Assembly: GCF_002799245.1 (NCBI RefSeq)
Contig: NZ_NEQV01000004.1
Coordinates: 1 to 64,000 of the forward strand
DNA: 64,000 bases
Source: Stenotrophomonas maltophilia
GTDB lineage: Bacteria > Pseudomonadota > Gammaproteobacteria > Xanthomonadales > Xanthomonadaceae
Direction of reading: 5' to 3'
The notes under the pieces were generated by a model, which saw nothing but the letters and a program-made list of their open reading frames with translations, was not told where the DNA came from and did no database searches. The position numbers and the translations under genes are program-made. Positions 7,820 through 18,936 of the stretch are shown here, piece by piece; the stretch's first letter is position 1, and the number at the start of each line of letters is the position of its first letter.

Positions 7820-9190
7820 ATGGTGGCGGGTGTACCTGTTCAAGAAGCGCGTGAGGACGCCGCTAACGGCAATGTTGCGGCCGCATCGTCACCGCACTGG
7901 ACTTCCCGCGTGCCCCTGCATCCACTCCGCCAGCCTGCGCATTACCTGTTCGTGCTGCCCGCCGTGCTGGTCGTCCTGGTGCTGTGGATGGCACTGGGCA
8001 CCGAGGATGTGGCCAGCCCGGCCCAGCGCATCCTGCCCTGGCTGCTGGCCTGCCTCGGCGCGGGCCTGGCCCTGCTCTACCACCAGATGCGCACGCTGTG
8101 CCTGCTGCTGCTGGTGGCGGTGGTGTTCGCCCTGCTGCATCGGGACGTTGGTGGCTACCTGCGCAATGGCCATGTCGAGGCCTTGACCCCGCTGCGCTTC
8201 CACGCGATCTCGGCGTGGGTGCCATTGCTGTTCGCCGGACTGGCACTGTGGCCGGAACGCGGGCGCCGGCACCAGGACCTGCTGCTGCGCGGCGTGGTCT
8301 GTGGCGTGGCGCTGGTGATCTTCCTGCTGCTGGCGGCTCAGCAGCCGCAGGGCATGCATGATCTGCTGTCGAACCGCCACTGGGCCTGGATTCCCGCCGA
8401 CTGGAACGCGCTGGCGCAGCTGCCGGCACTGCTGTTCCTGCTGGCGACCGCAGCGCTGGGCTGGCAGGCGTGGCGGCAGCCGCGGCCCCTGCACACGGCG
8501 ATGCTGCTGGCCCTGCTGTGCCTGTGGTGGATGCTGCCGCGGATCTTCCTGCAGCCGGTGATGCTGCCGGCACTGAGCAGCGCCGCCCTGCTGCTGATGC
8601 TGGGCGCGATGCTGCAGGAATCCTTCCACATGGCCTTCCGCGATGAACTGACCGGGCTGCCGGGGCGACGGGCGTTCAACGAGACCCTGCAGCGGGCCCG
8701 CGGCACCTACAGCATCGCGATGGTGGACGTGGACCACTTCAAATCGTTCAACGACACCCATGGCCACGACACCGGCGACGACGTGCTGCGCCTGGTGGCC
8801 TCGCGGCTGGCGCGGGTCGGCGACGGTGGCCGTGCGTTCCGCTATGGCGGCGAGGAGTTCGCGGTGGTGTTCCTGGACCGCCCGGCGGCAGCCTGTGCCG
8901 ATGCCGTGGAAGCACTGCGGCAGAGCATCGAGGACACCCGCATGCAGCTGCGCGACCGCAGCACCCGCAGCCAGGACGACGAAGCCGGCCGCCAGCAGCG
9001 CGGACGTGGCGGCAACGGCCAGGTGGTACAGGTGACGGTGAGCATCGGGCTGGCCGACAGCCGCGTGGATCCGCGGCCGATGGCGGTGGTCAAGGCCGCC
9101 GACCAGGCCCTGTATGTGGCCAAGGACGGGGGCCGCAACCAGGTCCGCGCGCACGGCGGCCAGCGCGTGCTGGCCGCGTCCAGCGCGTAG
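7820..9190 (+). CDS. Membrane-bound GGDEF diguanylate cyclase
   Basis: 456 residues from the ATG at 7820. Other in-frame starts (ATG 7796, GTG 7910) are possible and none has a clear ribosome site. The first about 270 residues contain roughly seven to eight hydrophobic helices; the C-terminal third is a GGDEF domain: DELTGLPGRRAFNETL, DVDHFKSFNDTHGHDTGDDVL and the catalytic RYGGEEF (about residue 343), so it should make cyclic di-GMP. There is no EAL domain. The upstream RxxD inhibitory site is not obvious to me. The ychJ-like gene ends 3 bp downstream on the other strand. Confidence 0.88.
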   Translation: MVAGVPVQEAREDAANGNVAAASSPHWTSRVPLHPLRQPAHYLFVLPAVLVVLVLWMALGTEDVASPAQRILPWLLACLGAGLALLYHQMRTLCLLLLVAVVFALLHRDVGGYLRNGHVEALTPLRFHAISAWVPLLFAGLALWPERGRRHQDLLLRGVVCGVALVIFLLLAAQQPQGMHDLLSNRHWAWIPADWNALAQLPALLFLLATAALGWQAWRQPRPLHTAMLLALLCLWWMLPRIFLQPVMLPALSSAALLLMLGAMLQESFHMAFRDELTGLPGRRAFNETLQRARGTYSIAMVDVDHFKSFNDTHGHDTGDDVLRLVASRLARVGDGGRAFRYGGEEFAVVFLDRPAAACADAVEALRQSIEDTRMQLRDRSTRSQDDEAGRQQRGRGGNGQVVQVTVSIGLADSRVDPRPMAVVKAADQALYVAKDGGRNQVRAHGGQRVLAASSA

Positions 9191-9193
9191 GGC

Positions 9194-9586
9194 TCAGACC
9201 GCGTCGAGGTAGTACCAGCGGCCGTCGACGCGCAGGAAGCGGCTGTGCTCGGTCATCTTCACCGCGCTGCCGCCGCCCACCCGATAGCGCGCGGTGAACC
9301 TGACCTCGGCACTGTCGGTACCGGTGATCGCGTGGTCATGCACGGTCAGGCCCAGCCAATGCGTGCGCTGGCCGGGTGCATCGTCCAGCGACAGCTCGGC
9401 CGGACGCGTGTCCGGATGCCAGGTCTGGCGCAGGTAATCGGCCAGACCCCGCACATACGCGCTGTAGCGCGAACGCATCAGGTGCTCGGCATCAGGCGCG
9501 GCGTCACCGGCATGGAAACGGCCACAGCAGGCGGCATAGTCGGCGGGAAGGCCACACGGGCAGGGATCGGCGGGTTTTCGGCTCAT
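9194..9586 (-). CDS. ychJ: YchJ-family SEC-C motif protein (UPF0225)
   Basis: 130 residues from [12 protein letters not shown]; a start 12 codons upstream (9622) is possible. The N-terminal SEC-C zinc motif is [19 protein letters not shown], followed by the YchJ core ([50 protein letters not shown]). Family members are small cytoplasmic proteins of unknown function with an NTF2-like fold. It is convergent with the upstream diguanylate cyclase gene. Confidence 0.85.
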   Translation of the reverse strand: MSRKPADPCPCGLPADYAACCGRFHAGDAAPDAEHLMRSRYSAYVRGLADYLRQTWHPDTRPAELSLDDAPGQRTHWLGLTVHDHAITGTDSAEVRFTARYRVGGGSAVKMTEHSRFLRVDGRWYYLDAV

Positions 9587-9679
9587 ACCGGCATTGTCGC
9601 CGGGTTGCACGGATTGATCCACGCGCGGCGGGAGTCACCTGCAGCAGGACAGGCGTATGCTGTCGCGCCCCCACATTGA

Positions 9680-10468
9680 TTGATCGCCGTGCTGGAACTG
9701 GTTCCCCCTGAGTTGTGGTGGCTGGTGGTGATCGCCTTCATCGCCGGTCTTGTGGATGCCGCCGTTGGTGGCGGTGGTCTGGTGCAGCTGCCCGGCCTGT
9801 TCACGGTGCTGCCGCAGCAGACGCCGGCGATGCTGTTTGGTACCAACAAGTTCAGTTCGATGTTCGGTACCGGTGCGGCGGCCTGGCGCTATGCGCGCAA
9901 TGTTCGCTTCCCGTGGAAGCCGGTGCTGTTCGCGGCCGGCACGGCCTTCATCTTCTCCTTCGCCGGGGCCACTGCGGTAAGCCTGCTGCCCAAGGACGCG
10001 GTGCGCCCGCTGGTGCTGGTGCTGCTGATCGCGATGCTGGCCTACACGCTGTGGAAGAAGGATTTCGGCGCGTTGCACCGGCCACAGGAGATCGGCCGCC
10101 GCGAACTCGCGATCGCGCTGGCGATCGGTGCGGCAATCGGCTTCTACGACGGCTTCTTCGGGCCGGGCACCGGCAGCTTCCTGATCTTCCTGTTCGTGCG
10201 CTTCTTCGGCCTGGATTTCCTGCGCGCCTCGGCGGCGTCGAAGGTGGTGAACCTGGCGACCAACGTGGCGGCGATCTCGTTCTTCGTGCCGACCGGCAAC
10301 ATCCTGTGGCTGTTCGCGCTGCCGATGGCGGCGGCCAACATCATCGGTTCGGTGGTGGGCACGCGGCTGGCACTGAAAGGCGGTACGCCGTTCATCCGCA
10401 AGCTGTTCGTGGGACTGGTGGTGGTGCTGATCGCGCGGATGGCGTGGGATACGTTCCGCGGCGCGTGA
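9680..10468 (+). CDS. TauE/SafE (TSUP) family anion transporter, YfcA-like
   Basis: 262 residues from a TTG at 9680; a GTG at 9689 is an equally good start and neither has a clear ribosome site. Eight or so membrane helices and duplicated family motifs are visible: AGLVDAAVGGGGLVQLPGL with FGTNKFSSMFGTG in the N-half, and IGFYDGFFGPGTGSFLIF with ASAASKVVNLATNVAA in the C-half. TSUP proteins export sulfite, sulfonates or related anions; the substrate here cannot be told. The gene is followed by the 82-bp duplicated REP pair rather than by another gene. Confidence 0.88.
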   Translation: MIAVLELVPPELWWLVVIAFIAGLVDAAVGGGGLVQLPGLFTVLPQQTPAMLFGTNKFSSMFGTGAAAWRYARNVRFPWKPVLFAAGTAFIFSFAGATAVSLLPKDAVRPLVLVLLIAMLAYTLWKKDFGALHRPQEIGRRELAIALAIGAAIGFYDGFFGPGTGSFLIFLFVRFFGLDFLRASAASKVVNLATNVAAISFFVPTGNILWLFALPMAAANIIGSVVGTRLALKGGTPFIRKLFVGLVVVLIARMAWDTFRGA

Positions 10469-10472
10469 AAGC

Positions 10473-10554
10473 CATCATGACCCGGTAGGTGCCAACCTTG
10501 GTTGGCACATGGGTTCCGGCGCGAAGAGCAGCCGAGCATGGCTCGGCTCTACAG
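10473..10554. repeat. SMAG/REP pair, first copy of an 82-bp perfect direct repeat
   Basis: Contains two palindromes in opposite orientation: GTAG plus GTGCCAACC/GGTTGGCAC arms (10485-10508) and AGCCGAG/CTCGGCT arms ending in CTAC (10530-10552). GTAG at the foot of the stem is the hallmark of S. maltophilia SMAG elements. The full 82 bp is repeated at 10566-10647. It lies between the convergent TSUP and jetC genes. Confidence 0.9.
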
Positions 10555-10565
10555 ATGGCCTGGCG

Positions 10566-10647
10566 CATCATGACCCGGTAGGTGCCAACCTTGGTTGGCA
10601 CATGGGTTCCGGCGCGAAGAGCAGCCGAGCATGGCTCGGCTCTACAG
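10566..10647. repeat. SMAG/REP pair, second copy of the 82-bp direct repeat
   Basis: Identical over 82 bp to 10473-10554, with a period of 93 bp. The palindromes are at 10578-10601 and 10623-10645. The identity suggests a recent duplication of a REP dimer (BIME-like unit). Confidence 0.9.
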
Positions 10648-10665
10648 GTGGATTGCCCGAGGCCC

Positions 10666-13600
10666 TCAGGCCTCGGCTTCTTCCGGTTCGTTCGCCTGCT
10701 GGCGGCTGCGCTCGGGCAGCTTCAGGCGCTTGCCTTCTTCGTCGTACTCGATCAACAGCACACCAGAATCGTGGCGGCCGCTGATTTCGACGAAGCAGGC
10801 ACCACCGATGAACGGTTCCAGCGTCATCACCGACTTCAGCGGGGTGGCGACCACCATCTGGAAGCCGAAGTTGTCGAAGATGTTCATCGCCAGTGCGGTG
10901 AACTCGTTGTCGGCCTTGTCGAAGGCTTCGTCGAGCACGACCGCGGCATAGCTGGGCAGCTGGCTGTCGGCACCGCCGAGCTGGTAGCGCAGCGCCGCGG
11001 CCAGGCAGGTGGTGGCCAGCTTCTGGCGCTGGCCGCCGGACTTGCCGGCGCCGCTGCGGTAGATCTCCACCTGCTGGCGCGTTTCGGCGTCCAGCTCGAC
11101 GCCAATGAACTCCACGTGCATGCGCACGTCCAGCACCAGCTCACGCCAGCGCTTGTCCTCGCCTTCCTGCGAGCCGAGGCGGTTGACCAGCTGGCGCAGC
11201 ACGGTGAACTGCGACTCGGCCAGCTCACGCTGCTCGGTCTGCTGCTGCGATAGCACTTCGCGCAGCTGCAGGTGGAACTCGCCGACTTCCGGCAGGCGGC
11301 GATCGCTCAGTTCGATGGTCAGCAACGTGCCACGGTTGAACGGCACCTGTTCCAGGCTGGCGTTCACTTCATCCAGGCGCTGGCCGATCGACTTGCGTGC
11401 CTCGGCGCTGTGGCGCTGCAGGGCCAGCAGGTTGTTCTTGCTCTGGTTCTGCAGCAGGTCGAAGAAGCGTTCCTCGTGCTGCGGCAGACCGTCGCGCTCC
11501 AGGCGTTCGAGGCGGGCAAGGAAATCCTCGGCCGAAGCCACCGACACGGTGAAGTCGCCCGATTCCTCCGGCCACTGCTGGACGAAGCGGCGGAAGCAGC
11601 CGATCAGCTGGTTCTCGATGCGGTTGAGGTCCTGCTGCGAGGACGACAGCTGCTCGTTCAGCGCGTTGCTGACCTGGCGCATGTGCGCTTCCAGCGTTTC
11701 CAGGCTGAGCGGGCCCTGCTCCTGCAGGCGCTCGGCCAGGCCGGCTTCCTGCTCCTGGGCCAGGCTCGGCAGCACCAGCGCACGACTCTGCTGACGTGCG
11801 CGGTCGAGGCGATCGCGCTCCTTGACCAGCTGGCCGCGCTCGACGCGGACATCTTCATAGGTGCGGCGGGACTGCTCGATGTCGGCGCGCACCGCGTCGA
11901 TCTGCGTGGCCAGCTTGGCGAGGTCGGCATTGCCTTCGCGCAGGTCGCGCAGGGTGGCCTCGATATCGCTCAGGCGCTGCTGCGGGGCGGCGATGTCGAT
12001 TTCATTCCAGCTGATGCTGACCAGCTCATGGCAGGCCAGGCGGCGCTCGTTGTCGCGGTCACGCTGGCCACGCAGGCGCGCGATGTCGGTCTCGCAGCTG
12101 GCGATGCGCTTGGCCAGTTCCTGTGCTTCGCGCTCGAAAGCGCCCACCTTGTCGTGGTTGTTGAAGCCGAGGATCCAGCGGCGACGGTCGCCCACCGCGC
12201 TACGGTCGTCCTTCTCGAAACGGTCGCCCGGATGCTTGACCTGGCCTTCGCGGGTGATGCCGCGGTCGACGTTGCGCAGCTGCTTGGCATCCACGCACTC
12301 GTAGTCGAAACGCTTGCCGAGCTCACGGCGCAGCCAGCTTTCGAACACGTGCTCGCGCAGTTCCAGCTTGTGCAGCAGCGACTTCGCCGACGGCTCACGG
12401 GCGAACGCATCGTCGTTGCGGCGCACGCGGTAGTAGGTGAAGCGCATGCCCAGGTGGGTACGGTTCACCCACTCGGCGACGTCGTTGTAGTGCTTGTCAT
12501 CGACCAGCAACGACAGCGCGAAGCCACCCAGCACGCGCTCGATGGCGCCCTGCCAGCCCTGCTCTTCCGATCGGACCTGGATCAGCTCGCCGACGAACGG
12601 CAGTGCCGCTTCGGCGATGCCGGTTTCCTCGGCCAGGCGCGCGCGCAGCTTCTGCATCGGCGCCGGGATATTGGAGGGAGTGCGCTGCATCGCTTCCAGT
12701 TCGATGCGTACTTCGCCGAAACGGCGCTCGTCATCGCGCTTGCCGCCGAGGCGATCGCTGATCGCATCGTCCAGGGCCGAAGAGGCACGCTGGCGGTCCT
12801 GCAGCTCGTTCTGTGCGCGCTCGACCAGTTCGGCGAAGCCGTGTGCGTCGTCCGGCAGTTCGGCCTGCAGCTGCTGCGCGGCCTGGCTTGCCTGCTCGCG
12901 CTTGGCCTTGCGGCGGTCGCGCTCGGCTTCGGCGCGGCCCTGCTCGCGTTCCAGCTCCTCGATGCGCTCACCGCCCTGCTGACGGCGCTGCAGTTCCAGT
13001 TCGGCCAGGCGCTCGGTGTGGTTGTCGAGTGCGGCGCGACGCTGGGCTTCTTCGCCCAGCAGGCCACGGTCACGCACGTCCATCTCGCGCAGGCGCGCTT
13101 CGATCAGTGCCTGGCGGCGGCTTTCGCGGAAGCTGTCGACGCCGAGCTTCAGCGCTTCATCATCGCCGCGCTGGCGGTGCATTTCCTTCAGGTCGCCGTA
13201 GTAGGCGCGCGCCGGCAGCAGGGTTTCCACCTGGCGGCGGGCGGTGACCACCGCCTGGTGCGCGCCATCGAGCTCGGCAAAGTCGCTGACCAGGCGCTCG
13301 GCGGCGTCGAAGGTCTTCGGCGTGTCGAGCATGAAGTCGCGCAGGAAGACGTTGAGGTCGCCCAGGTTCTTCGCCGACTGCGTCTTGTGCAGCAGGCGCA
13401 GCGCCATCTCGTTGTCGATGCCGAGCAGGTCACGGAAGCGCTCGGCGTAGCCGGAGAAGGTGTCGAAGTGGTGCAGGTCGGGCAGCTTCTGCTTGAGCTT
13501 GCGCAGGTCCAGGTCGAAACCACCAAGATCCTTGGCGATGTCGAACGGGCGCTCGGCGATCATGTAGTGCTTGCGCACGTCGCCGGCCGACGTGCCGTTG

Positions 13601-14046
13601 CCGGAAATCCACAGCAGGCGCACCAGGCTGACCACGCGGCCATCACCGGCGCGGTACTCCAGCACCAGTGCGGTCCAGGTCGCGCCCTTGCGCAGGTACT
13701 GGGTGGCAATCTCACCGGTGCCGCTGTCCTGCTGGTCAGCCCATGCGCCACGCACATAGGACACCAGGTTGCGGTCGCGGCCACTGCGCTCGGCTTCACG
13801 CGCGGCGGCGTTGAAGTCGACGATGGCCGGCGGCGTCAGCAGCGCGGACATGGCATCGAGCAGGGTCGACTTGCCCGAGCCGGAGCGGCCGACGAACAGA
13901 AAGCCACGCTCGGCGATCGGTACTTCGGTCAGGCCGTTGAAGGTGCCCCAGTTGTGCACCTGCAGGCGGCGCATGCGGAACTGCTGCAGGCGCGGGTCCG
14001 GCAGGCCTTCGTTGAACAGGGCGGGAGTGTGCTTGGAGATAGCCAT
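10666..14046 (-). CDS. jetC: JetC-like SMC-type ATPase (COG4913 / MksB-like)
   Basis: 1126 residues from MAISKHTPALF (a start 14 codons earlier at 14088 overlaps jetB). It is a bipartite SMC-like ATPase: Walker A GRSGSGKST (about 53-60), long coiled-coil segments (about 270-440 and 610-900) around a central hinge-like region, then an ABC signature SGGQRQK (about 1003) and Walker B AAVVLDEAFD (about 1034). These features and the neighbours place it in the Wadjet JetC family, which forms a DNA-loop-extruding complex with JetA and JetB. In Wadjet, JetD is the nuclease that cuts plasmids; here the operon ends after jetC. Function could therefore be chromosome organisation rather than plasmid cleavage. 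Confidence 0.85.
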   Translation of the reverse strand: MAISKHTPALFNEGLPDPRLQQFRMRRLQVHNWGTFNGLTEVPIAERGFLFVGRSGSGKSTLLDAMSALLTPPAIVDFNAAAREAERSGRDRNLVSYVRGAWADQQDSGTGEIATQYLRKGATWTALVLEYRAGDGRVVSLVRLLWISGNGTSAGDVRKHYMIAERPFDIAKDLGGFDLDLRKLKQKLPDLHHFDTFSGYAERFRDLLGIDNEMALRLLHKTQSAKNLGDLNVFLRDFMLDTPKTFDAAERLVSDFAELDGAHQAVVTARRQVETLLPARAYYGDLKEMHRQRGDDEALKLGVDSFRESRRQALIEARLREMDVRDRGLLGEEAQRRAALDNHTERLAELELQRRQQGGERIEELEREQGRAEAERDRRKAKREQASQAAQQLQAELPDDAHGFAELVERAQNELQDRQRASSALDDAISDRLGGKRDDERRFGEVRIELEAMQRTPSNIPAPMQKLRARLAEETGIAEAALPFVGELIQVRSEEQGWQGAIERVLGGFALSLLVDDKHYNDVAEWVNRTHLGMRFTYYRVRRNDDAFAREPSAKSLLHKLELREHVFESWLRRELGKRFDYECVDAKQLRNVDRGITREGQVKHPGDRFEKDDRSAVGDRRRWILGFNNHDKVGAFEREAQELAKRIASCETDIARLRGQRDRDNERRLACHELVSISWNEIDIAAPQQRLSDIEATLRDLREGNADLAKLATQIDAVRADIEQSRRTYEDVRVERGQLVKERDRLDRARQQSRALVLPSLAQEQEAGLAERLQEQGPLSLETLEAHMRQVSNALNEQLSSSQQDLNRIENQLIGCFRRFVQQWPEESGDFTVSVASAEDFLARLERLERDGLPQHEERFFDLLQNQSKNNLLALQRHSAEARKSIGQRLDEVNASLEQVPFNRGTLLTIELSDRRLPEVGEFHLQLREVLSQQQTEQRELAESQFTVLRQLVNRLGSQEGEDKRWRELVLDVRMHVEFIGVELDAETRQQVEIYRSGAGKSGGQRQKLATTCLAAALRYQLGGADSQLPSYAAVVLDEAFDKADNEFTALAMNIFDNFGFQMVVATPLKSVMTLEPFIGGACFVEISGRHDSGVLLIEYDEEGKRLKLPERSRQQANEPEEAEA

Positions 14047-14062
14047 GCGATGTTCGGGTCTC

Positions 14063-16944
<2,882 letters not shown>

Positions 16945-17083
16945 TGCGTACAGCGTCCCGAACGGGGGGCGAGCATCGTACCCGACCGGGGGGTGGGTCG
17001 TCCTGTGCGGACGGTTCATCGGGGGTGACGCGCGGCGCCGAACTGCTATCGATTTGGAGCGGGAGAGGCGCGCCGCTGCCCTG

Positions 17084-17108
17084 GTGGGTGCGGACCGTTG
17101 GTCCGCAC
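17084..17108. repeat. SMAG-like palindrome in the folE-marR intergenic region
   Basis: GTGG (a variant of GTAG) followed by GTGCGGACC/GGTCCGCAC arms with a GTT loop. The 303-bp gap 16945-17247 between divergent folE and marR holds this element and the marR promoter; nothing else was recognised in it. Confidence 0.6.
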
Positions 17109-17208
17109 TGCTTCTGCTCTTGCTTCCAAGAGCCAACCCTCTGCCACCCCAGCCGATAGCCAGCAGGCGCAACGCTTTCCTCAGCAGCCCCCCATTCAGC
17201 AAAAACCA

Positions 17209-17239
17209 TTGATAGGAATGAAATTAGTAGTATCCTATC
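17209..17239 (+). promoter_or_regulatory. Predicted marR promoter with overlapping inverted-repeat operator
   Basis: TTGATA (17209-17214), 16-bp spacer and TATCCT (17231-17236) make a plausible sigma-70 promoter. Arms GATAGGA (17211-17217) and TCCTATC (17233-17239) form an inverted repeat covering both boxes, a layout typical of MarR autorepression. The marR start codon is only 9 bp downstream, so the transcript would be nearly leaderless. Confidence 0.5.
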
Positions 17240-17247
17240 TATCTCTT

Positions 17248-17703
17248 ATGGACCGACCCCTCGACGAGCGCACCGTGCTGCAGATGCAGCTCAGCTCCGG
17301 CCTGCTTTACGCAGGGCGGCAGTGGCAGCGCCTGGCCGACAGCCGGCTGGGCAGCTATGGCATCTCCACCGCCTGCACCATGCCCCTGTTGATGATCGGC
17401 CGCTCCGGCGGTGGCATCCGCCAGGTGGCGCTGGCCCAGCAGCTGGGCATGGAGGGCCCTTCCCTGGTACGCCTGCTGGACAAGCTGTGCGCCAGCGGCC
17501 TGGTCCGCCGCGAGAGCGACGCCAGCGACCGCCGCGCCAACCTGTTGTGGCTGACCGATGAGGGCCACGCGCTGGTCAGCGAGCTGGAAGACCAGTTGAT
17601 CGGCCTGCGCCAGGACGTGTTCGGCGAGCTTTCCATGGACGAACTGCACGCCGTGCTGAAGGCATGGCGCCTGCTGGCCGAGGCCGCCGACCGCATCACG
17701 TAA
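17248..17703 (+). CDS. MarR family transcriptional regulator
   Basis: 151 residues from MDRPLDERTV. A winged helix-turn-helix is visible (IRQVALAQQLGMEGPSLVRLLDKLCASGLVRRESDASDRRANLLWLT), followed by the C-terminal dimerisation helix. It heads a set of four efflux genes on the same strand and an inverted repeat overlaps its promoter, so it is probably an autoregulated repressor of the efflux operon, relieved by an aromatic or phenolic ligand as is common in the family. The ligand is unknown. Confidence 0.88.
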   Translation: MDRPLDERTVLQMQLSSGLLYAGRQWQRLADSRLGSYGISTACTMPLLMIGRSGGGIRQVALAQQLGMEGPSLVRLLDKLCASGLVRRESDASDRRANLLWLTDEGHALVSELEDQLIGLRQDVFGELSMDELHAVLKAWRLLAEAADRIT

Positions 17704-17812
17704 GACCGTTGCCCCCGAACACCGCCGCTGCCGTGCATACGCCAGCGGCTTTTGCCCGTTGCCGTTGTTCTGTTGTCCCTCCCCCTCCCCCACATCGCCC
17801 CCGCCCCTACCG

Positions 17813-18022
17813 ATGCCCGGTGAATTCAGTCTCCACGGAGTGTTCGTCCCGACCCTGCTCGGGTTGATGCTGCTGGCCTATCTGGTCAACAGCGGTCTGC
17901 ACGCGCTGCTGCAGCGTGCCGGCGCCTATCGCCATGTATGGCACCCGGCGCTGTTCAACCTGGCTCTGTACGGGATCGTGCTTGGCCTGCTGTTCCACCT
18001 CCTGCGTTGGATGCAATCGTGA
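17813..18022 (+). CDS. DUF1656 small membrane protein (AaeX-like)
   Basis: 69 residues from MPGEFSLHGVFVP, with two membrane helices (FVPTLLGLMLLAYLVN and LFNLALYGIVLGLLFHLL). DUF1656 proteins typically precede the membrane-fusion protein of AaeAB/FUSC-type efflux systems. The start is chosen because translation upstream is proline-rich junk from the leader. The stop overlaps the next start (GTGA), indicating coupled translation. Its biochemical role is unknown. Confidence 0.85.
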   Translation: MPGEFSLHGVFVPTLLGLMLLAYLVNSGLHALLQRAGAYRHVWHPALFNLALYGIVLGLLFHLLRWMQS

Positions 18023-18936
18023 ACAAGATCGTGAAGAAGACCCTGCCGGTGCTGCTCACCAGCGCAGCCGTGATCGTCGCCCTGCTGGTGCTGCGCCAGC
18101 TGTGGGTCTATTACATGGATGAGCCGTGGACCCGCGACGCGCACGTCGGTGCCGACGTGGTGCAGGTGGCGCCGGACGTGTCCGGGCTGGTGGAAACGGT
18201 GAACGTGGCCGACAACCAGGCGGTGAAGAAGGGCGAGCTGCTGTTCGTGGTCGACCGCGCTCGTTACCGCATCGCACTGGAGCAGGCCAGGGCCAGCCTG
18301 GCCGAGCGCCAGGCTTCGGTGGCACAGCTGCGCCGCGAGATCGGCCGTGACCGCAGCCTGCAGGACCTGGTCGCTGCCGAGGACGCCGAAGTGCGCCGCG
18401 CCAAGCTGCAGGCCGCTCAGGCCGCGCTGGCCACCGCACAGGCCGCGGTCGACCTGGCCGAGCTCAACCTGGGCCGCACCGAGGTGCGCGCACCGGCCGA
18501 TGGCCGGGTCAACGACCGCACCATGCGCGTTGGCGATTACGTGGTGGCCGGCAAGCCGGTGCTGGCGCTGTTGGATACCGGCTCGTTCCGCATCGATGGC
18601 TACTTCGAGGAAACCCGCCTGCGCGGCGTGGCCCCGGGGCAGAGCGTGGACATCCGACTGATGGGCGAATCGGTGCCGCTGCGCGGCCACGTGGAGAGCA
18701 TCGCCGCCGGCATCGAGGACCGCTACCGCAGCAACGGCAGCACCCTGCTGCCGAACGTGACCCCGGCCTTCGACTGGGTGCGGCTGGCCCAGCGCATCCC
18801 GGTGCGCATCGCCATCGATGAGGTGCCCAGGGGCGTGGAACTGATCGCCGGCCGCACCGCCACGGTCACCGTGGACACCGGCCGCCATCCGCACAACGAC
18901 AAGGCCGGCACCGCGCCGACACAGGCGGGCCTGTGA
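18019..18936 (+). CDS. HlyD/EmrA-type efflux membrane fusion protein (AaeA-like)
   Basis: 305 residues from a GTG at 18019 that overlaps the DUF1656 stop. One N-terminal membrane anchor (LPVLLTSAAVIVALLVLRQLW) is followed by a biotinyl-lipoyl-like half (DAHVGADVVQVAPDVSGLV, NVADNQAVKKGELLFVVD), an alpha-hairpin (about 85-145) and the second lipoyl half (GRTEVRAPADGRVNDRTMRVGDYV). It would link the FUSC inner-membrane protein to the outer-membrane channel encoded next. Confidence 0.9.
   Translation: MNKIVKKTLPVLLTSAAVIVALLVLRQLWVYYMDEPWTRDAHVGADVVQVAPDVSGLVETVNVADNQAVKKGELLFVVDRARYRIALEQARASLAERQASVAQLRREIGRDRSLQDLVAAEDAEVRRAKLQAAQAALATAQAAVDLAELNLGRTEVRAPADGRVNDRTMRVGDYVVAGKPVLALLDTGSFRIDGYFEETRLRGVAPGQSVDIRLMGESVPLRGHVESIAAGIEDRYRSNGSTLLPNVTPAFDWVRLAQRIPVRIAIDEVPRGVELIAGRTATVTVDTGRHPHNDKAGTAPTQAGL

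Noticed and set aside
9680..10468. Candidate for a divergent jetD at the end of the jetABC operon
   Set aside because: The frame is on the opposite strand and encodes an eight-helix TauE/SafE transporter, not a nuclease.
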